Positions 1 to 7,043 of a stretch of DNA of 13,423 nucleotides are shown here, piece after piece (position 1 is the first letter of the stretch; each line of letters opens with the position of its first letter). The notes under the pieces were generated by a model, which was given only the letters and a program-made list of their open reading frames with translations, had not been told where the DNA came from and ran no database searches. The position numbers and the translations under genes were made by a program. The DNA lies in assembly GCA_019236485.1 (NCBI GenBank), contig JAFAIY010000151.1, forward strand, positions 1-13,423, read 5' to 3'. The stretch is from Comamonas sp. (GTDB lineage: Bacteria > Pseudomonadota > Gammaproteobacteria > Burkholderiales > Burkholderiaceae_C).

Positions 1-144
1 GAGCAGCTCACGCATAGCGGCCAGTTCTCCGCGCTGTGGCCGTCCAGCCGCCAGCTCTCGCCCAAGGTGCGCGCCTTTGTGGACTTTGCAAGCGCGCGCC
101 TGTTCCAGGGCCCTAGCCCTATTCCGCAGCCTGGCGCAGCGTGA
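1..144 (+). CDS. LysR-family transcriptional regulator, C-terminal end only (partial)
   Basis: Reading frame 1 is open from the window edge to a TGA at 142-144 and gives 47 residues. They include SPKVRAFVDFAS, which resembles the last helix of LysR-type regulators (the usual pattern is 'lspKvRaFvdfl' close to the C-terminus). LysR regulators are DNA-binding proteins that sense a small ligand through a periplasmic-binding-like domain; only the tail of that domain would be here, so neither the DNA-binding helix-turn-helix nor the ligand can be judged. The last 26 nt overlap the 3' end of the convergent permease gene. The family call rests on one short motif and is moderate; the frame itself is convincing because it runs to a stop without interruption and has the codon bias of its neighbours. 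Confidence 0.6.
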   Translation, partial: EQLTHSGQFSALWPSSRQLSPKVRAFVDFASARLFQGPSPIPQPGAA

Positions 145-2650
145 TCATCACCGGCCGCTTGATCACCTCGCGCAGCGCCCACCAGCCCGACAGCCAGGCC
201 AGGGCCGCACCGGCCGCGGCTCCCGCCAGAGGCACCCACCAGAGCACGGACCACTCGAAGTCGAACACCCAGCGCGCAAGCGCCCAGCCCACGGCCAGGG
301 CCACGCAGCTGGCCAGAAAGCCGGCCATCAGCCCCACGCCGGCCAGCTCGGCGCTCTGCACCTGCTGCAGCAGGCTGGCCCGGGCGCCTACGGCGCGCAT
401 GATGGCGTACTCGCGCGCACGCTCCTCGCGCGTGCCGGTGACGGAGGCAAACAGCACCACCAGGCCCGCGGCCAGCGTGAAGCCGAACAGGAATTCCACG
501 GCCCGGATGACCTGGTCCATCACCTGCTGCACCTGGGCCAGCGTGCTGCTCAGATCCACATTGGTGATGTTGGGAAACTGGTTGACCAGCGCGTTGTCAA
601 AGCCCTTGAGATCCGGCGCCCGGTAGGCGGCCAGATAGGTGACGGCCACATTGTCCAGCTGCCGCACGGGATAGATCACGAAGAAGTTGGCGCGCATGGA
701 ACTCCAGTCCACCTTGCGCAGGCTGGTGATGCGCGCCTCGCTCTGCTCTCCGCCTATGTCAAAGCGCAGCCTGTCGCCCAGCTTCAGCCCCAGGGTCTTG
801 GCAATGCCTTCCTCCATGCTGACGGCCCCCTGCTCCCCGGCGGTCCAGCGGCCGGCCACGACCTGATTGTGCTCGGGCATGGTCTCGGTGGTGGAGAGGT
901 TGAACTCCCTGTCCACCAGGCGCTTGGCTCTGTCCTCGGCATAGTCCTCGGGACTCACCTCCCTGCCGTTGACGGCAATCAGCCGCCCGCGAATCATGGG
1001 ATACCAGTCATAGCTTTGCACGCCCGCTTTCTTCAGCGCGGCCTGGAAGTCCTGCGCCTGGTCGGGCTGGACATTGATCACAAAGCGGTCCGGCGCATTG
1101 GCCGGCGTGGCCTGGCGCCAGCTGGCGATCAGATCGGTGCGCAGCAGCACTAGCAGCACCAGCGCCAGCAGACCCACGGCCAGCGAGCTGACCTGGACCA
1201 CGGCATACACGGGCCTGGCCGAGACCTGGCGTGTGGCCATGACCAGCCAGCGCGGTGCCGTGGACTCATTGACCAGGCGGCGCAGCAGCTTGACGGCCAG
1301 CCAGGCCAGGCCCGCAAACAGCAGCACGGCGGCCGCAAAACCGCCCACGGCGATCAGGCCCAGCTTGATGTCGCTGCTCACCGCCATCAGCAGTGCCGCG
1401 AAACCGCCGACACCCAGGGCCAGCACCAGATAGGACGCGGGCCTGAGCGCGCCCAGATCGCGCCGCATCACCCGCAGCGGTGGGACCTGGGCCAGCTGCA
1501 GCACGGGCGGCAGGCCAAAGGCCAGCAGCAGGGTCAGGCCCATGCCCACGCCGAAGGCCGCGGGCCAGATGCGGGCTGCTGGCAGGCCGGCCTCCACCAG
1601 TCCCGCCAGCAGCCAGACAAACACATGGTGCACGGCCCAGCCCAGCAGCACGCCGGCGATGCTGGAGGCCAGGCCTATGCAGACGAACTCGACCACATAG
1701 GCCAGAGCGATGCGGCGCTGGCTCTGGCCCAGCACGCGCAACATGGCCGAGGCATCCAGATGGCTGTTGGCAAAGGAGCGCGCGGCCAGCGCCACGGCCA
1801 CGGCCGACAGCAGCGCGGCCAGCAGCGCCACGAGGCTCAGGAATTTCTCGGCGCGATCCAGGGTCTGGCGCATCTCGGGACGGCCGCTCTCCAGCGATTC
1901 GATGCGCACCCCATGCAGGCTGCCGGCCTGCTGCTGGGCCCAGAGCAGATAGCGCTGCGCCGCCTGCTCGCCGCTGCGGCCGGCCGCGGCCGCCACGGCC
2001 AGCCGGTAGGTGATGCGGCTGGCCGGCTGCACCAGCCGGGTCGCGGGCAGGTCCGCGCTGTTGAGCATCACGCGCGGCGCAAAGCTCATGAAACCCGCAC
2101 CACGGTCGGGCTCGATCACGATGATGCTCGCGATCCTGAAGGCCGCATCGCCCAGCAGCAGGGTGTCGCCCACGCCTATGCCCAGGGATTCCAGCAGGGG
2201 CGCGTCCACCCAGACCTCGCCGCGCGCCGGTATGCCCGCAGCTGGGTGCGGCGCCTGTCCCGGGCCCTGACTCAGCGTCAGCCGGCCGCGCAGCGGGTAG
2301 CCGGGATCCACGCTTTTGAGCGCCACCAGACGGCTCGCCCCGCCCTGGGCCTGCCCGGCCCGCGCCATGGTGGGAAAGCTGGCCGAGGCCACGGTCTCCA
2401 GCCCCTGCAGCCTGGCCTGCTGCACAAAAGCCGCGGGGGCGGGGTTGTCGCTGACCACCACCACATCGCCGCCCAGCAGCTGGCGCGCATCGCGCTGCAG
2501 CCCGGCCTGCAGCCTATCGGCGAAAAAACCCACCGAGGTGAGCGCGGCCACGGCCAGCAGCACGGCCACGATGATCAGGCGCAGCTCTCCCGCGCGCAGA
2601 TCGCGCCAGAGGTTGCGCAGTCCCAGAATCCAGACAGAAGATGCTTGCAT
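119..2650 (-). CDS. FtsX/YbbP-type ABC transporter permease
   Basis: A large inner-membrane permease of 843 residues in the YbbP class, a little longer than E. coli YbbP. The layout is that of a double FtsX permease: a first membrane helix near 24-45, a large extracytoplasmic domain up to about 268, then helices near 270-291, 318-340, 365-385, 404-423, 430-452 and 485-503. A second soluble domain spans roughly 510-712, followed by three terminal helices near 716-736, 767-790 and 803-825. The segment REERAREYAIMRAVGA (741-756) is the coupling loop typical of FtsX proteins, which contacts the ATPase. YbbP proteins normally work with the ATPase YbbA next to TesA; neither is adjacent here. I place the start at the ATG at 2650 because family members begin shortly before the first helix. 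The frame stays open upstream to a TTG at 2689 and a GTG at 2659, and no strong ribosome site decides between them. The substrate is unknown; the family has been linked to envelope lipid or lipoprotein handling. Confidence 0.88.
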   Translation of the reverse strand: MQASSVWILGLRNLWRDLRAGELRLIIVAVLLAVAALTSVGFFADRLQAGLQRDARQLLGGDVVVVSDNPAPAAFVQQARLQGLETVASASFPTMARAGQAQGGASRLVALKSVDPGYPLRGRLTLSQGPGQAPHPAAGIPARGEVWVDAPLLESLGIGVGDTLLLGDAAFRIASIIVIEPDRGAGFMSFAPRVMLNSADLPATRLVQPASRITYRLAVAAAAGRSGEQAAQRYLLWAQQQAGSLHGVRIESLESGRPEMRQTLDRAEKFLSLVALLAALLSAVAVALAARSFANSHLDASAMLRVLGQSQRRIALAYVVEFVCIGLASSIAGVLLGWAVHHVFVWLLAGLVEAGLPAARIWPAAFGVGMGLTLLLAFGLPPVLQLAQVPPLRVMRRDLGALRPASYLVLALGVGGFAALLMAVSSDIKLGLIAVGGFAAAVLLFAGLAWLAVKLLRRLVNESTAPRWLVMATRQVSARPVYAVVQVSSLAVGLLALVLLVLLRTDLIASWRQATPANAPDRFVINVQPDQAQDFQAALKKAGVQSYDWYPMIRGRLIAVNGREVSPEDYAEDRAKRLVDREFNLSTTETMPEHNQVVAGRWTAGEQGAVSMEEGIAKTLGLKLGDRLRFDIGGEQSEARITSLRKVDWSSMRANFFVIYPVRQLDNVAVTYLAAYRAPDLKGFDNALVNQFPNITNVDLSSTLAQVQQVMDQVIRAVEFLFGFTLAAGLVVLFASVTGTREERAREYAIMRAVGARASLLQQVQSAELAGVGLMAGFLASCVALAVGWALARWVFDFEWSVLWWVPLAGAAAGAALAWLSGWWALREVIKRPVMITLRQAAE

Positions 2651-2828
2651 GGCCTGCACGATAGCGCAGCCGCCGGCTACAGCAGTCAAACCCGGTCAAG
2701 ACCCCATCGGCAATCGGCCACGGCTGGGTGGAAATATTGATGGATTGACGGCGACAGGCCCTGGTGCCTAGTCCGCCGGCCTACGGGCCCGGCCATGGCC
2801 TCGGTATCACGGCTGCTCTTCGTGCACC

Positions 2829-2848
2829 GACGTAGAACTGCCTACGTC
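2829..2848. promoter_or_regulatory. Perfect inverted repeat upstream of the deaminase gene
   Basis: GACGTAG at 2829-2835 is matched by its exact complement CTACGTC at 2842-2848, with a 6-nt spacer. It ends 23 nt before the deaminase start, in the 221-bp divergent gap between that gene and the permease gene. It could be a repressor operator, or a hairpin in the 5' leader of the deaminase mRNA. I see no clear -35/-10 pair in the rest of this gap. The repeat is seen directly; its function is inferred. Confidence 0.35.
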
Positions 2849-2871
2849 CCGCAGGCTCTGCAGCCGCTACC

Positions 2872-3951
2872 ATGGGCTGCATGAATGCCGCCCCGACCTC
2901 TCCCACTCCCGAACTGACCGCTTTTCTCCACGCCATCCCCAAGATGGAGCTGCACTGCCACCTGCTGGGCACGGTGCGCAAGAACACTTTCATTGACCTG
3001 GTGCAGCGCGCCAGGGCGCCGCTGAGCCTCGACGAAATCGAAGCCTTCTACACGCGCGGCGAAAAGCCCGTGGGCGTGCTGCGTGTGCTGCGCGCCCTTG
3101 ATCAGTGGCTGCTGCAATCCCCGGCCGATCTGGAGCGCATCACCTACGAATATCTGCAGGATGCGGCGGCCCACAATGTGCGCTATGCCGAGTTTTTCTG
3201 GAACCCCACGGGCACGGTGCAATGCTCGGGCATGAGCTATGGCCAGGCGCAGCAGGCGATTCTGGCCGGCGCCGCAGCCGCGCAAAAAGACTGCGGCATA
3301 CGCGGCCGCCTGCTGCCGTCCATAGACCGCGAGGCCCCGGCCGAAGCCGCGGTGCAGATGGTGGAATGGATGCTGGCCAACCGCCACGACGAGGTGCCCG
3401 GCATAGGCATAGACTACCGCGAGAACGAGCGTCCGCCCGAACTCTTCGTCGAGGCCTACGCGCTGGCGCGCAAAAACGGCCTCAAGACCACGGCCCATGC
3501 CAGCGAGTTCGGCCTGCCCTGGAACAATCTGCAGACCGCCATCGAGGTTCTCAAGGTGGACCGCGTGGACCATGGCTATACCGTGATCGACAACCCCGAA
3601 CTTGCCCGGCGCTGTGCGGACCTGGGCATTGTCTTCACGGTGGTTCCGACCAACTCCTACTATCTGCGCACGCTGGCGCCCGAGCGCTGGGCGCTGGACC
3701 ATCCCATCCGCCAGATGCCGGCCATGGGCCTGCGCGTGCACCCCAACACCGACGACCCGACGCTGCACCATGTGGACCCCACGGGAGCCTGGAGCAAGAT
3801 GGTCTGCGACTTTGGTTTTTCCATCGCCGACCTCAAGAGCTTTATGCTCAACGGCATAGACGCGGCCTGGATAGACGGCAGCGAAAAGCGCAGCCTGCGC
3901 CAGCAGTGGACGGCGGAGTTCGACACGCTGCGCGCCAAGGCCGGCATATAA
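2872..3951 (+). CDS. Adenosine deaminase family hydrolase
   Basis: A 359-residue TIM-barrel metal-dependent deaminase of the adenosine/AMP deaminase family, presumably cytoplasmic. The catalytic set is present: H28 and H30 in MELHCH (first zinc ligands), H209 and E212 in HASE (third ligand and proton-shuttling Glu), H234 in DHG, and D294-D295 in NTDDP. Canonical adenosine deaminases hydrolyse adenosine to inosine. Several substrate-pocket stretches differ from the canonical form, however: GIDYRENE (179-186) where most have a GxxLAGDE-like signature, HASE for HAGE, VDHGY for IGHG, and VPTNSYYL near 258-265 for the usual CPxSN. The reaction type is well supported but the substrate is not; another purine, pterin or N-substituted adenine is possible. 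The start could be the ATG at 2872 or the one at 2881; neither has a good ribosome site. The gene stands alone, divergent from the permease and followed 120 bp later by a VOC gene. Confidence 0.85.
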   Translation: MGCMNAAPTSPTPELTAFLHAIPKMELHCHLLGTVRKNTFIDLVQRARAPLSLDEIEAFYTRGEKPVGVLRVLRALDQWLLQSPADLERITYEYLQDAAAHNVRYAEFFWNPTGTVQCSGMSYGQAQQAILAGAAAAQKDCGIRGRLLPSIDREAPAEAAVQMVEWMLANRHDEVPGIGIDYRENERPPELFVEAYALARKNGLKTTAHASEFGLPWNNLQTAIEVLKVDRVDHGYTVIDNPELARRCADLGIVFTVVPTNSYYLRTLAPERWALDHPIRQMPAMGLRVHPNTDDPTLHHVDPTGAWSKMVCDFGFSIADLKSFMLNGIDAAWIDGSEKRSLRQQWTAEFDTLRAKAGI

Positions 3952-4002
3952 AGCATTCCGCGCGCCATCCCTTGCCGGAGCAGCGCTTCAAGCTATCAAA
4001 CC

Positions 4003-4027
4003 GGGGGCAAGTGGCCCTTGCTTCCCC
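4003..4027 (+). terminator. Stem-loop after the deaminase gene (possible terminator)
   Basis: GGGG and GCAAG (4003-4011) pair with CTTGC (4017-4021) and CCCC (4024-4027), leaving a 5-nt loop and a 2-nt TT bulge. It lies about 50 bp past the deaminase stop and 45 bp before the VOC start. No run of T follows, so it is a weak candidate for an intrinsic terminator and could instead be a leader hairpin of the VOC gene. Confidence 0.25.
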
Positions 4028-4071
4028 ATCCGCCCGGGGGCTGGCAAGGCCCAGCCCTTATCATCGCCGGC

Positions 4072-4464
4072 ATGCAGCTTGGCTACACCATCATCTACGT
4101 GCCTCAGGTCGCGCAGTCGCTAGAGTTCTTCGACCGGGCCTTCGGTCTGAAGACGCGCTTTCTCCATGAGTCGGGCGACTATGGCGAGCTCGAGACCGGC
4201 GCCACCACCCTGGCTTTTGCCTCCCATGCCCTGGGCCGGGCCAACCTTCCCGACGGCTATGTTGCGGCCAGCGAATCGCCCAGGCCCCTGGGCTTCGAGA
4301 TTGCGCTGACCACGGCCGAGGTCCTGGCCTCATACGAGCGCGCCATAGCCGCCGGAGCGGCAGGCATCAAGTCCCCCGAGCGCAAACCCTGGGGCCAGAC
4401 CATCGCCTATGTACGCTGCCCCGACGGCACGCTGGTCGAGCTCTGCACGCCCATAGGCGGGTGA
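4072..4464 (+). CDS. VOC family (glyoxalase/dioxygenase fold) protein
   Basis: A 130-residue protein of the vicinal oxygen chelate superfamily. It opens with the typical first beta strand and helix (LGYTIIYVPQVAQSLEFFDR, 3-22), then ETGATTLAFAS (41-51). The second beta-alpha-beta half begins near residue 73 and ends in VRCPDGTLVELCTP (114-127), a signature of the fold. Candidate metal-side residues are E41 and E123. The His expected at the start of strand 1 is absent (the position reads G4-Y5), so it may not bind metal the way glyoxalase I does. Family members include glyoxalases, fosfomycin and bleomycin resistance proteins and dioxygenases; nothing here selects one. The ATG at 4072 is chosen because family members start right before strand 1; the in-frame TTG at 4018 would add a proline-rich, unconserved stretch. 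A strong stem-loop follows the stop. Confidence 0.82.
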   Translation: MQLGYTIIYVPQVAQSLEFFDRAFGLKTRFLHESGDYGELETGATTLAFASHALGRANLPDGYVAASESPRPLGFEIALTTAEVLASYERAIAAGAAGIKSPERKPWGQTIAYVRCPDGTLVELCTPIGG

Positions 4465-4472
4465 CGGGCAAG

Positions 4473-4490
4473 GCGGCGATTCATCGCCGC
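4473..4490. terminator. Perfect 8-bp stem-loop between convergent genes
   Basis: GCGGCGAT (4473-4480) is followed, after TC, by its exact complement ATCGCCGC (4483-4490). It starts 8 nt after the VOC stop and lies 37 nt from the 3' end of the convergent YdhR-like gene. The position and symmetry fit a shared, two-way terminator. There is no T tract on either side, so termination might need Rho, or the hairpin may only protect the mRNA 3' end. Confidence 0.4.
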
Positions 4491-4526
4491 GACCGCACAT
4501 TACCGCCGCTGCGGGGCTTGGGCCGC

Positions 4527-4838
4527 TCAGTCCAGCTGGATCTGGCCCGCCACGTTGTCGACGACCACCGGAGTCTCGAAATAGCTCACGCTGGGCTCGG
4601 TCTGGTATTTTTCGCGCACAAAAGCGCGCCAGGCATCGGTGTACATCGCTTCGGCATCTTCCCTGCTTTTCCAGAGATAGACGCCGCCCGCAGTCTTGCC
4701 GTCCTGGCTCAGCACATACTGCTTGCGCAGCAGGCCGCGCACGTCCCGGTACTTGGGCGCCGTGCTCTTGAAGATTTCGCGGGCCTCGTCCAGCGTGATC
4801 GCCTGCGGCAGATTGAAGGTCGTAATGGTGGTGATCAA
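4527..4838 (-). CDS. YdhR-like putative monooxygenase (dimeric alpha/beta barrel)
   Basis: A 103-residue single-domain protein resembling YdhR-type putative monooxygenases of the ferredoxin-like dimeric alpha/beta-barrel superfamily. The best match is the central block AGGVYLWKSREDAEAMY (50-66), which parallels the 'aGGiYlf.dee.A..Y' region of YdhR, preceded by VRGLLRKQYVL (33-43) and followed by a C-terminal hydrophobic strand, VSYFETPVVVDNV. Family members are small cytoplasmic dimers proposed to act on aromatic or quinone-like compounds without a bound cofactor; the substrate is not known here. The start is a TTG at 4838: no in-frame ATG or GTG lies near it, and a good ribosome site sits just upstream. 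The gene is divergent from the lipoprotein gene, with a 175-bp gap that must carry both promoters. Confidence 0.72.
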   Translation of the reverse strand: MITTITTFNLPQAITLDEAREIFKSTAPKYRDVRGLLRKQYVLSQDGKTAGGVYLWKSREDAEAMYTDAWRAFVREKYQTEPSVSYFETPVVVDNVAGQIQLD

Positions 4839-4843
4839 GAGGG

Positions 4844-4850
4844 TCTCCCT
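4844..4850 (-). promoter_or_regulatory. Ribosome binding site that fixes a TTG start
   Basis: On the minus strand AGGGAGA occupies 4850-4844 and is followed by a 5-nt spacer and then TTG at 4838-4836. This Shine-Dalgarno match is what supports the unusual TTG initiation codon of the YdhR-like gene. Confidence 0.6.
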
Positions 4851-5013
4851 GAGCGGCTGCTATCTCCAGCCCATATTACCCAAAGCCATCTGCTCCCTGC
4901 GAATTGCGACCATGCCCCGCTGCGTTGGCGACGGCCCGGAACATCGTCATGCGAGCTCGGAGCCAGGAAGCCCCCCCTAGAATCCCAGGCTTGTATCTTT
5001 TTGTTTCTTTCCC

Positions 5014-5631
5014 ATGAGAGCATTGCTACTTGCCCCGGTCGTGGTCCTGGCCGCCACCGGATGCATCCAGGACGACAAGACGCCGCCGGAAAAGCTGACG
5101 CTTGAGGTGGCCACCCAGAATGCCCAGAGCAGCGTGGTCCCCGGCGTCGAGACGCGCAACTTCAAGCGCGAAAACGGCTGGGTCGACACCAAGGCCGCCA
5201 ATCTGTACCTGGTTCGCTACAACTACGAGATGGCATTGACCCGCGACCTGCCGGAAGCGGCCCTGGAGCTCGCGAAAATCTATGAGCAGAACCAGAAGGG
5301 GAATCAGAAAAACTCCGGCTTCATGGGCATCAACGAGTGGGGCAATCTGTTCCAGCTGAAGATCAATGCCAACAACTGGATCAACGGCCAGGACAACTTT
5401 GCCCAGCGACGCGACCGTTTTCTGAGCCAATGCGCACCCTGCTCCCAGTACTGGAACTCCGACGAGGGCGGCAAGGACGCAGCGGAGCTGCGGCGCTACT
5501 CCTATATACAGGCCTGGTCGCATCTGGAAGGCATGGGCTTCACCGATGGGCAGAAGAAGGGCGATGGCGTGCCCTGGAATATCAGCCCGTCCTTCATGAA
5601 GACCGAGAACGGCTGGATGGAAGCCAAATAA
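5014..5631 (+). CDS. Putative lipoprotein of unknown function
   Basis: A 205-residue secreted lipoprotein that I do not recognise. The N-terminus is a signal peptide (MRALLLAPVVVLAATGC) with lipobox AATGC, so C17 would be lipidated; residue +2 after the Cys is Ile rather than Asp, which predicts sorting to the outer membrane. The mature part is hydrophilic and helical, with a segment at about 62-95 that could form a Sel1/TPR-like helical hairpin (AANLYLVRYNYEMALTR, then PEAALELAKIYEQN). A C140-A-P-C143 pair could form a disulfide or bind a metal; it is not followed by His, so it is not a haem site. The region is rich in Trp, Asn and Gln toward the C-terminus. No clear Shine-Dalgarno is seen, and the start is chosen for the signal peptide. 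It converges on the diguanylate cyclase gene, with 24 bp between the stops. Confidence 0.75.
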   Translation: MRALLLAPVVVLAATGCIQDDKTPPEKLTLEVATQNAQSSVVPGVETRNFKRENGWVDTKAANLYLVRYNYEMALTRDLPEAALELAKIYEQNQKGNQKNSGFMGINEWGNLFQLKINANNWINGQDNFAQRRDRFLSQCAPCSQYWNSDEGGKDAAELRRYSYIQAWSHLEGMGFTDGQKKGDGVPWNISPSFMKTENGWMEAK

Positions 5632-5639
5632 TACGCGGC

Positions 5640-5654
5640 GCCGGCAGTGCCGGC
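5640..5654. terminator. GC-rich hairpin between convergent lipoprotein and GGDEF genes
   Basis: GCCGGC, AGT, GCCGGC fills most of the 24-bp gap between the two convergent stop codons (5631 and 5656). It can fold as a 6-bp stem in either transcript and probably serves both genes. It lacks a T tract and has only a 3-nt loop, so the terminator call is tentative. Confidence 0.35.
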
Positions 5655-5655
5655 C

Positions 5656-6822
5656 TCAGGCCATGGCCGCATCCGCCAACAGCGGCTCCACGGCGATCTG
5701 GTCGCGCCCGGATTCCTTGGCCTGGTACAGCAGCCTGTCCGCCGCCGTCACGACCTGCGGAATGCTCGCCTCAAAGGACAGCGCTGCGATGCCGAAGCTC
5801 ATGGTCACGCCCTGGCCCGGCTGCAGCACATAGCCGCTGGCGCTGACCTTGGCGCGGATTCGCTGCGCGACCTGCTCCGCGGCCTCGAGATCCGAACGGG
5901 TCAGCAGCAGCACGAATTCCTCGCCGCCAAACCGCGCCACCAGGTCCTCGCCGCGAACGTTCTCCAGCATGGCATGGGCCACGGCCTTGAGCACCATATC
6001 GCCATACTCATGGCCCCAGCTGTCGTTGACCTGTTTGAAATGGTCGATATCGCCGATCAGAATCGAGATCGGCCCGGTTCCTGGCTCACGGTTGAGCTTT
6101 TCGGCCGCTTCCCAGAAAGCGCGCCGGTTCAGCAAACCGGTGAGCGAGTCGTGGTTGCGCTCGTCGCGCAGGGTGAGCATGGCATCCCGCATGGCGACGA
6201 TGAGCAGCAGACCGGAGAACAGCAGGCTGAACAGCAGCGAGCCCAGCATGGTGACCAGCCAGTAGATGGAGACCGTCATGTCCTTGAGTTCGGTAAACCC
6301 CAGGACCAGCACCATGGCCGGGCGCAACATGGTGTAGATGGCGAACAGGCCATAAGACCAATACAGCAGCTTCTCCAGCCTGTCCTTGCTCGCCTGCCTG
6401 CGCACAATGGCCGGAAACGGCAAAAAATGAATGATCCCCAGCCCCAGGTTCAGCCACAGCGTGCGCACCGCAATGCTGTCCTGCACCGCGCTGTTCTGGT
6501 AGAGGATGGCCAGAACCAGCGCCGCGACCACCGCCGAAATCTTGGGAAACGCGGAGACCGAGAACTTGTGGGCCACGCCCAGGGTGCAGAGCCAGGCGCC
6601 GCTCAGATAGATGGCTCCCGTGTATACCGCCCACCTGGACAGCTCGGTCTTTGGAATAATGCTTTGCCAGCCCAGGCCTATCCCAGTCAGCACCAGGCCG
6701 CAAGCGGTCCAGAGCAGGAATAGCGAACGGCGCTGAATCAGCCAGCAAAGTCCCAACAGGCCACCGAGAACCGTGATGCAGGCCGGTGCAACCAATACAT
6801 AAAGCTGATTGTTGCTAAGCAT
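5656..6822 (-). CDS. Membrane-bound diguanylate cyclase (GGDEF domain)
   Basis: This 388-residue protein makes cyclic di-GMP from two GTP. Residues 1-211 hold about seven hydrophobic helices (near 6-28, 33-52, 63-84, 93-110, 120-140, 153-175 and 187-211) and form the sensory membrane module, which I cannot assign to a named family with certainty. The GGDEF domain follows from about 220 to 378: HDSLTGLLNRRAF (224-236), IGDIDHFKQVND (256-267) with metal-binding D258, and the signature GGEEF at 299-303, an active variant of the motif. An RxxD inhibitory site (RGED, 290-293) stands exactly five residues before GGEEF, so product feedback inhibition is expected. No EAL domain is attached. The ATG at 6822 gives a complete first helix, though no strong ribosome site precedes it. 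The gene is divergent from the phosphatase operon; the shared 221-bp gap has a tandem direct repeat. Confidence 0.92.
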   Translation of the reverse strand: MLSNNQLYVLVAPACITVLGGLLGLCWLIQRRSLFLLWTACGLVLTGIGLGWQSIIPKTELSRWAVYTGAIYLSGAWLCTLGVAHKFSVSAFPKISAVVAALVLAILYQNSAVQDSIAVRTLWLNLGLGIIHFLPFPAIVRRQASKDRLEKLLYWSYGLFAIYTMLRPAMVLVLGFTELKDMTVSIYWLVTMLGSLLFSLLFSGLLLIVAMRDAMLTLRDERNHDSLTGLLNRRAFWEAAEKLNREPGTGPISILIGDIDHFKQVNDSWGHEYGDMVLKAVAHAMLENVRGEDLVARFGGEEFVLLLTRSDLEAAEQVAQRIRAKVSASGYVLQPGQGVTMSFGIAALSFEASIPQVVTAADRLLYQAKESGRDQIAVEPLLADAAMA

Positions 6823-6933
6823 TCGAAGAGCCCATCGGTGATGACTGGTTCACGCGGCCACGTCTCTGGCGGCGCTCGTGCCCTGCGAGCTGCGAAGCCC
6901 GCACAGCACCAGGCAGCCTGTGGCGACGATGTT

Positions 6934-6964
6934 AGCAATGGTTCGAATTCATGAGCAATGTTTC
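6934..6964 (+). promoter_or_regulatory. Tandem direct repeat in the divergent promoter region
   Basis: AGCAATGGTTC at 6934-6944 is repeated as AGCAATGTTTC at 6954-6964, 20 bp apart from start to start, about two helical turns. Between them is TTCGAATTC. The stretch is the most AT-rich part of the 221-bp gap between the diguanylate cyclase (minus) and phosphatase (plus) genes. Direct repeats on one face of the helix are the usual layout for response-regulator binding. I see no confident -35/-10 pair. Confidence 0.4.
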
Positions 6965-7030
6965 AAAATGCCTGTTACCAATTTGAATGGCGCGTGAAGA
7001 GCTGCCGGAAGCCGCCGCACCAACCCCATC

Positions 7031-7035
7031 AGGAG
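7031..7035 (+). promoter_or_regulatory. Ribosome binding site that selects the phosphatase start
   Basis: AGGAG at 7031-7035 lies 8 nt before a GTG at 7044. The in-frame upstream ATG at 6987 has no comparable site, so the GTG is the likelier start of the phosphatase gene. Confidence 0.6.
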
Positions 7036-7043
7036 TCGATCAG

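Noticed and set aside
1625..2740. Long open frame on the plus strand opposite the permease gene
   Set aside because: The translated product is rich in His, Gln, Arg and Gly with no domain, typical of antisense frames of GC-rich genes; the minus strand encodes a clear membrane permease.
2745..2773. TTGACG as a -35 box for the deaminase gene
   Set aside because: No acceptable -10 hexamer lies 16-18 bp downstream (CTAGTC or TAGTCC at best).
6987..7043. Upstream ATG start for the phosphatase
   Set aside because: It has no ribosome site and adds 19 unconserved residues; the GTG at 7044 has AGGAG 8 nt upstream and gives the normal length.
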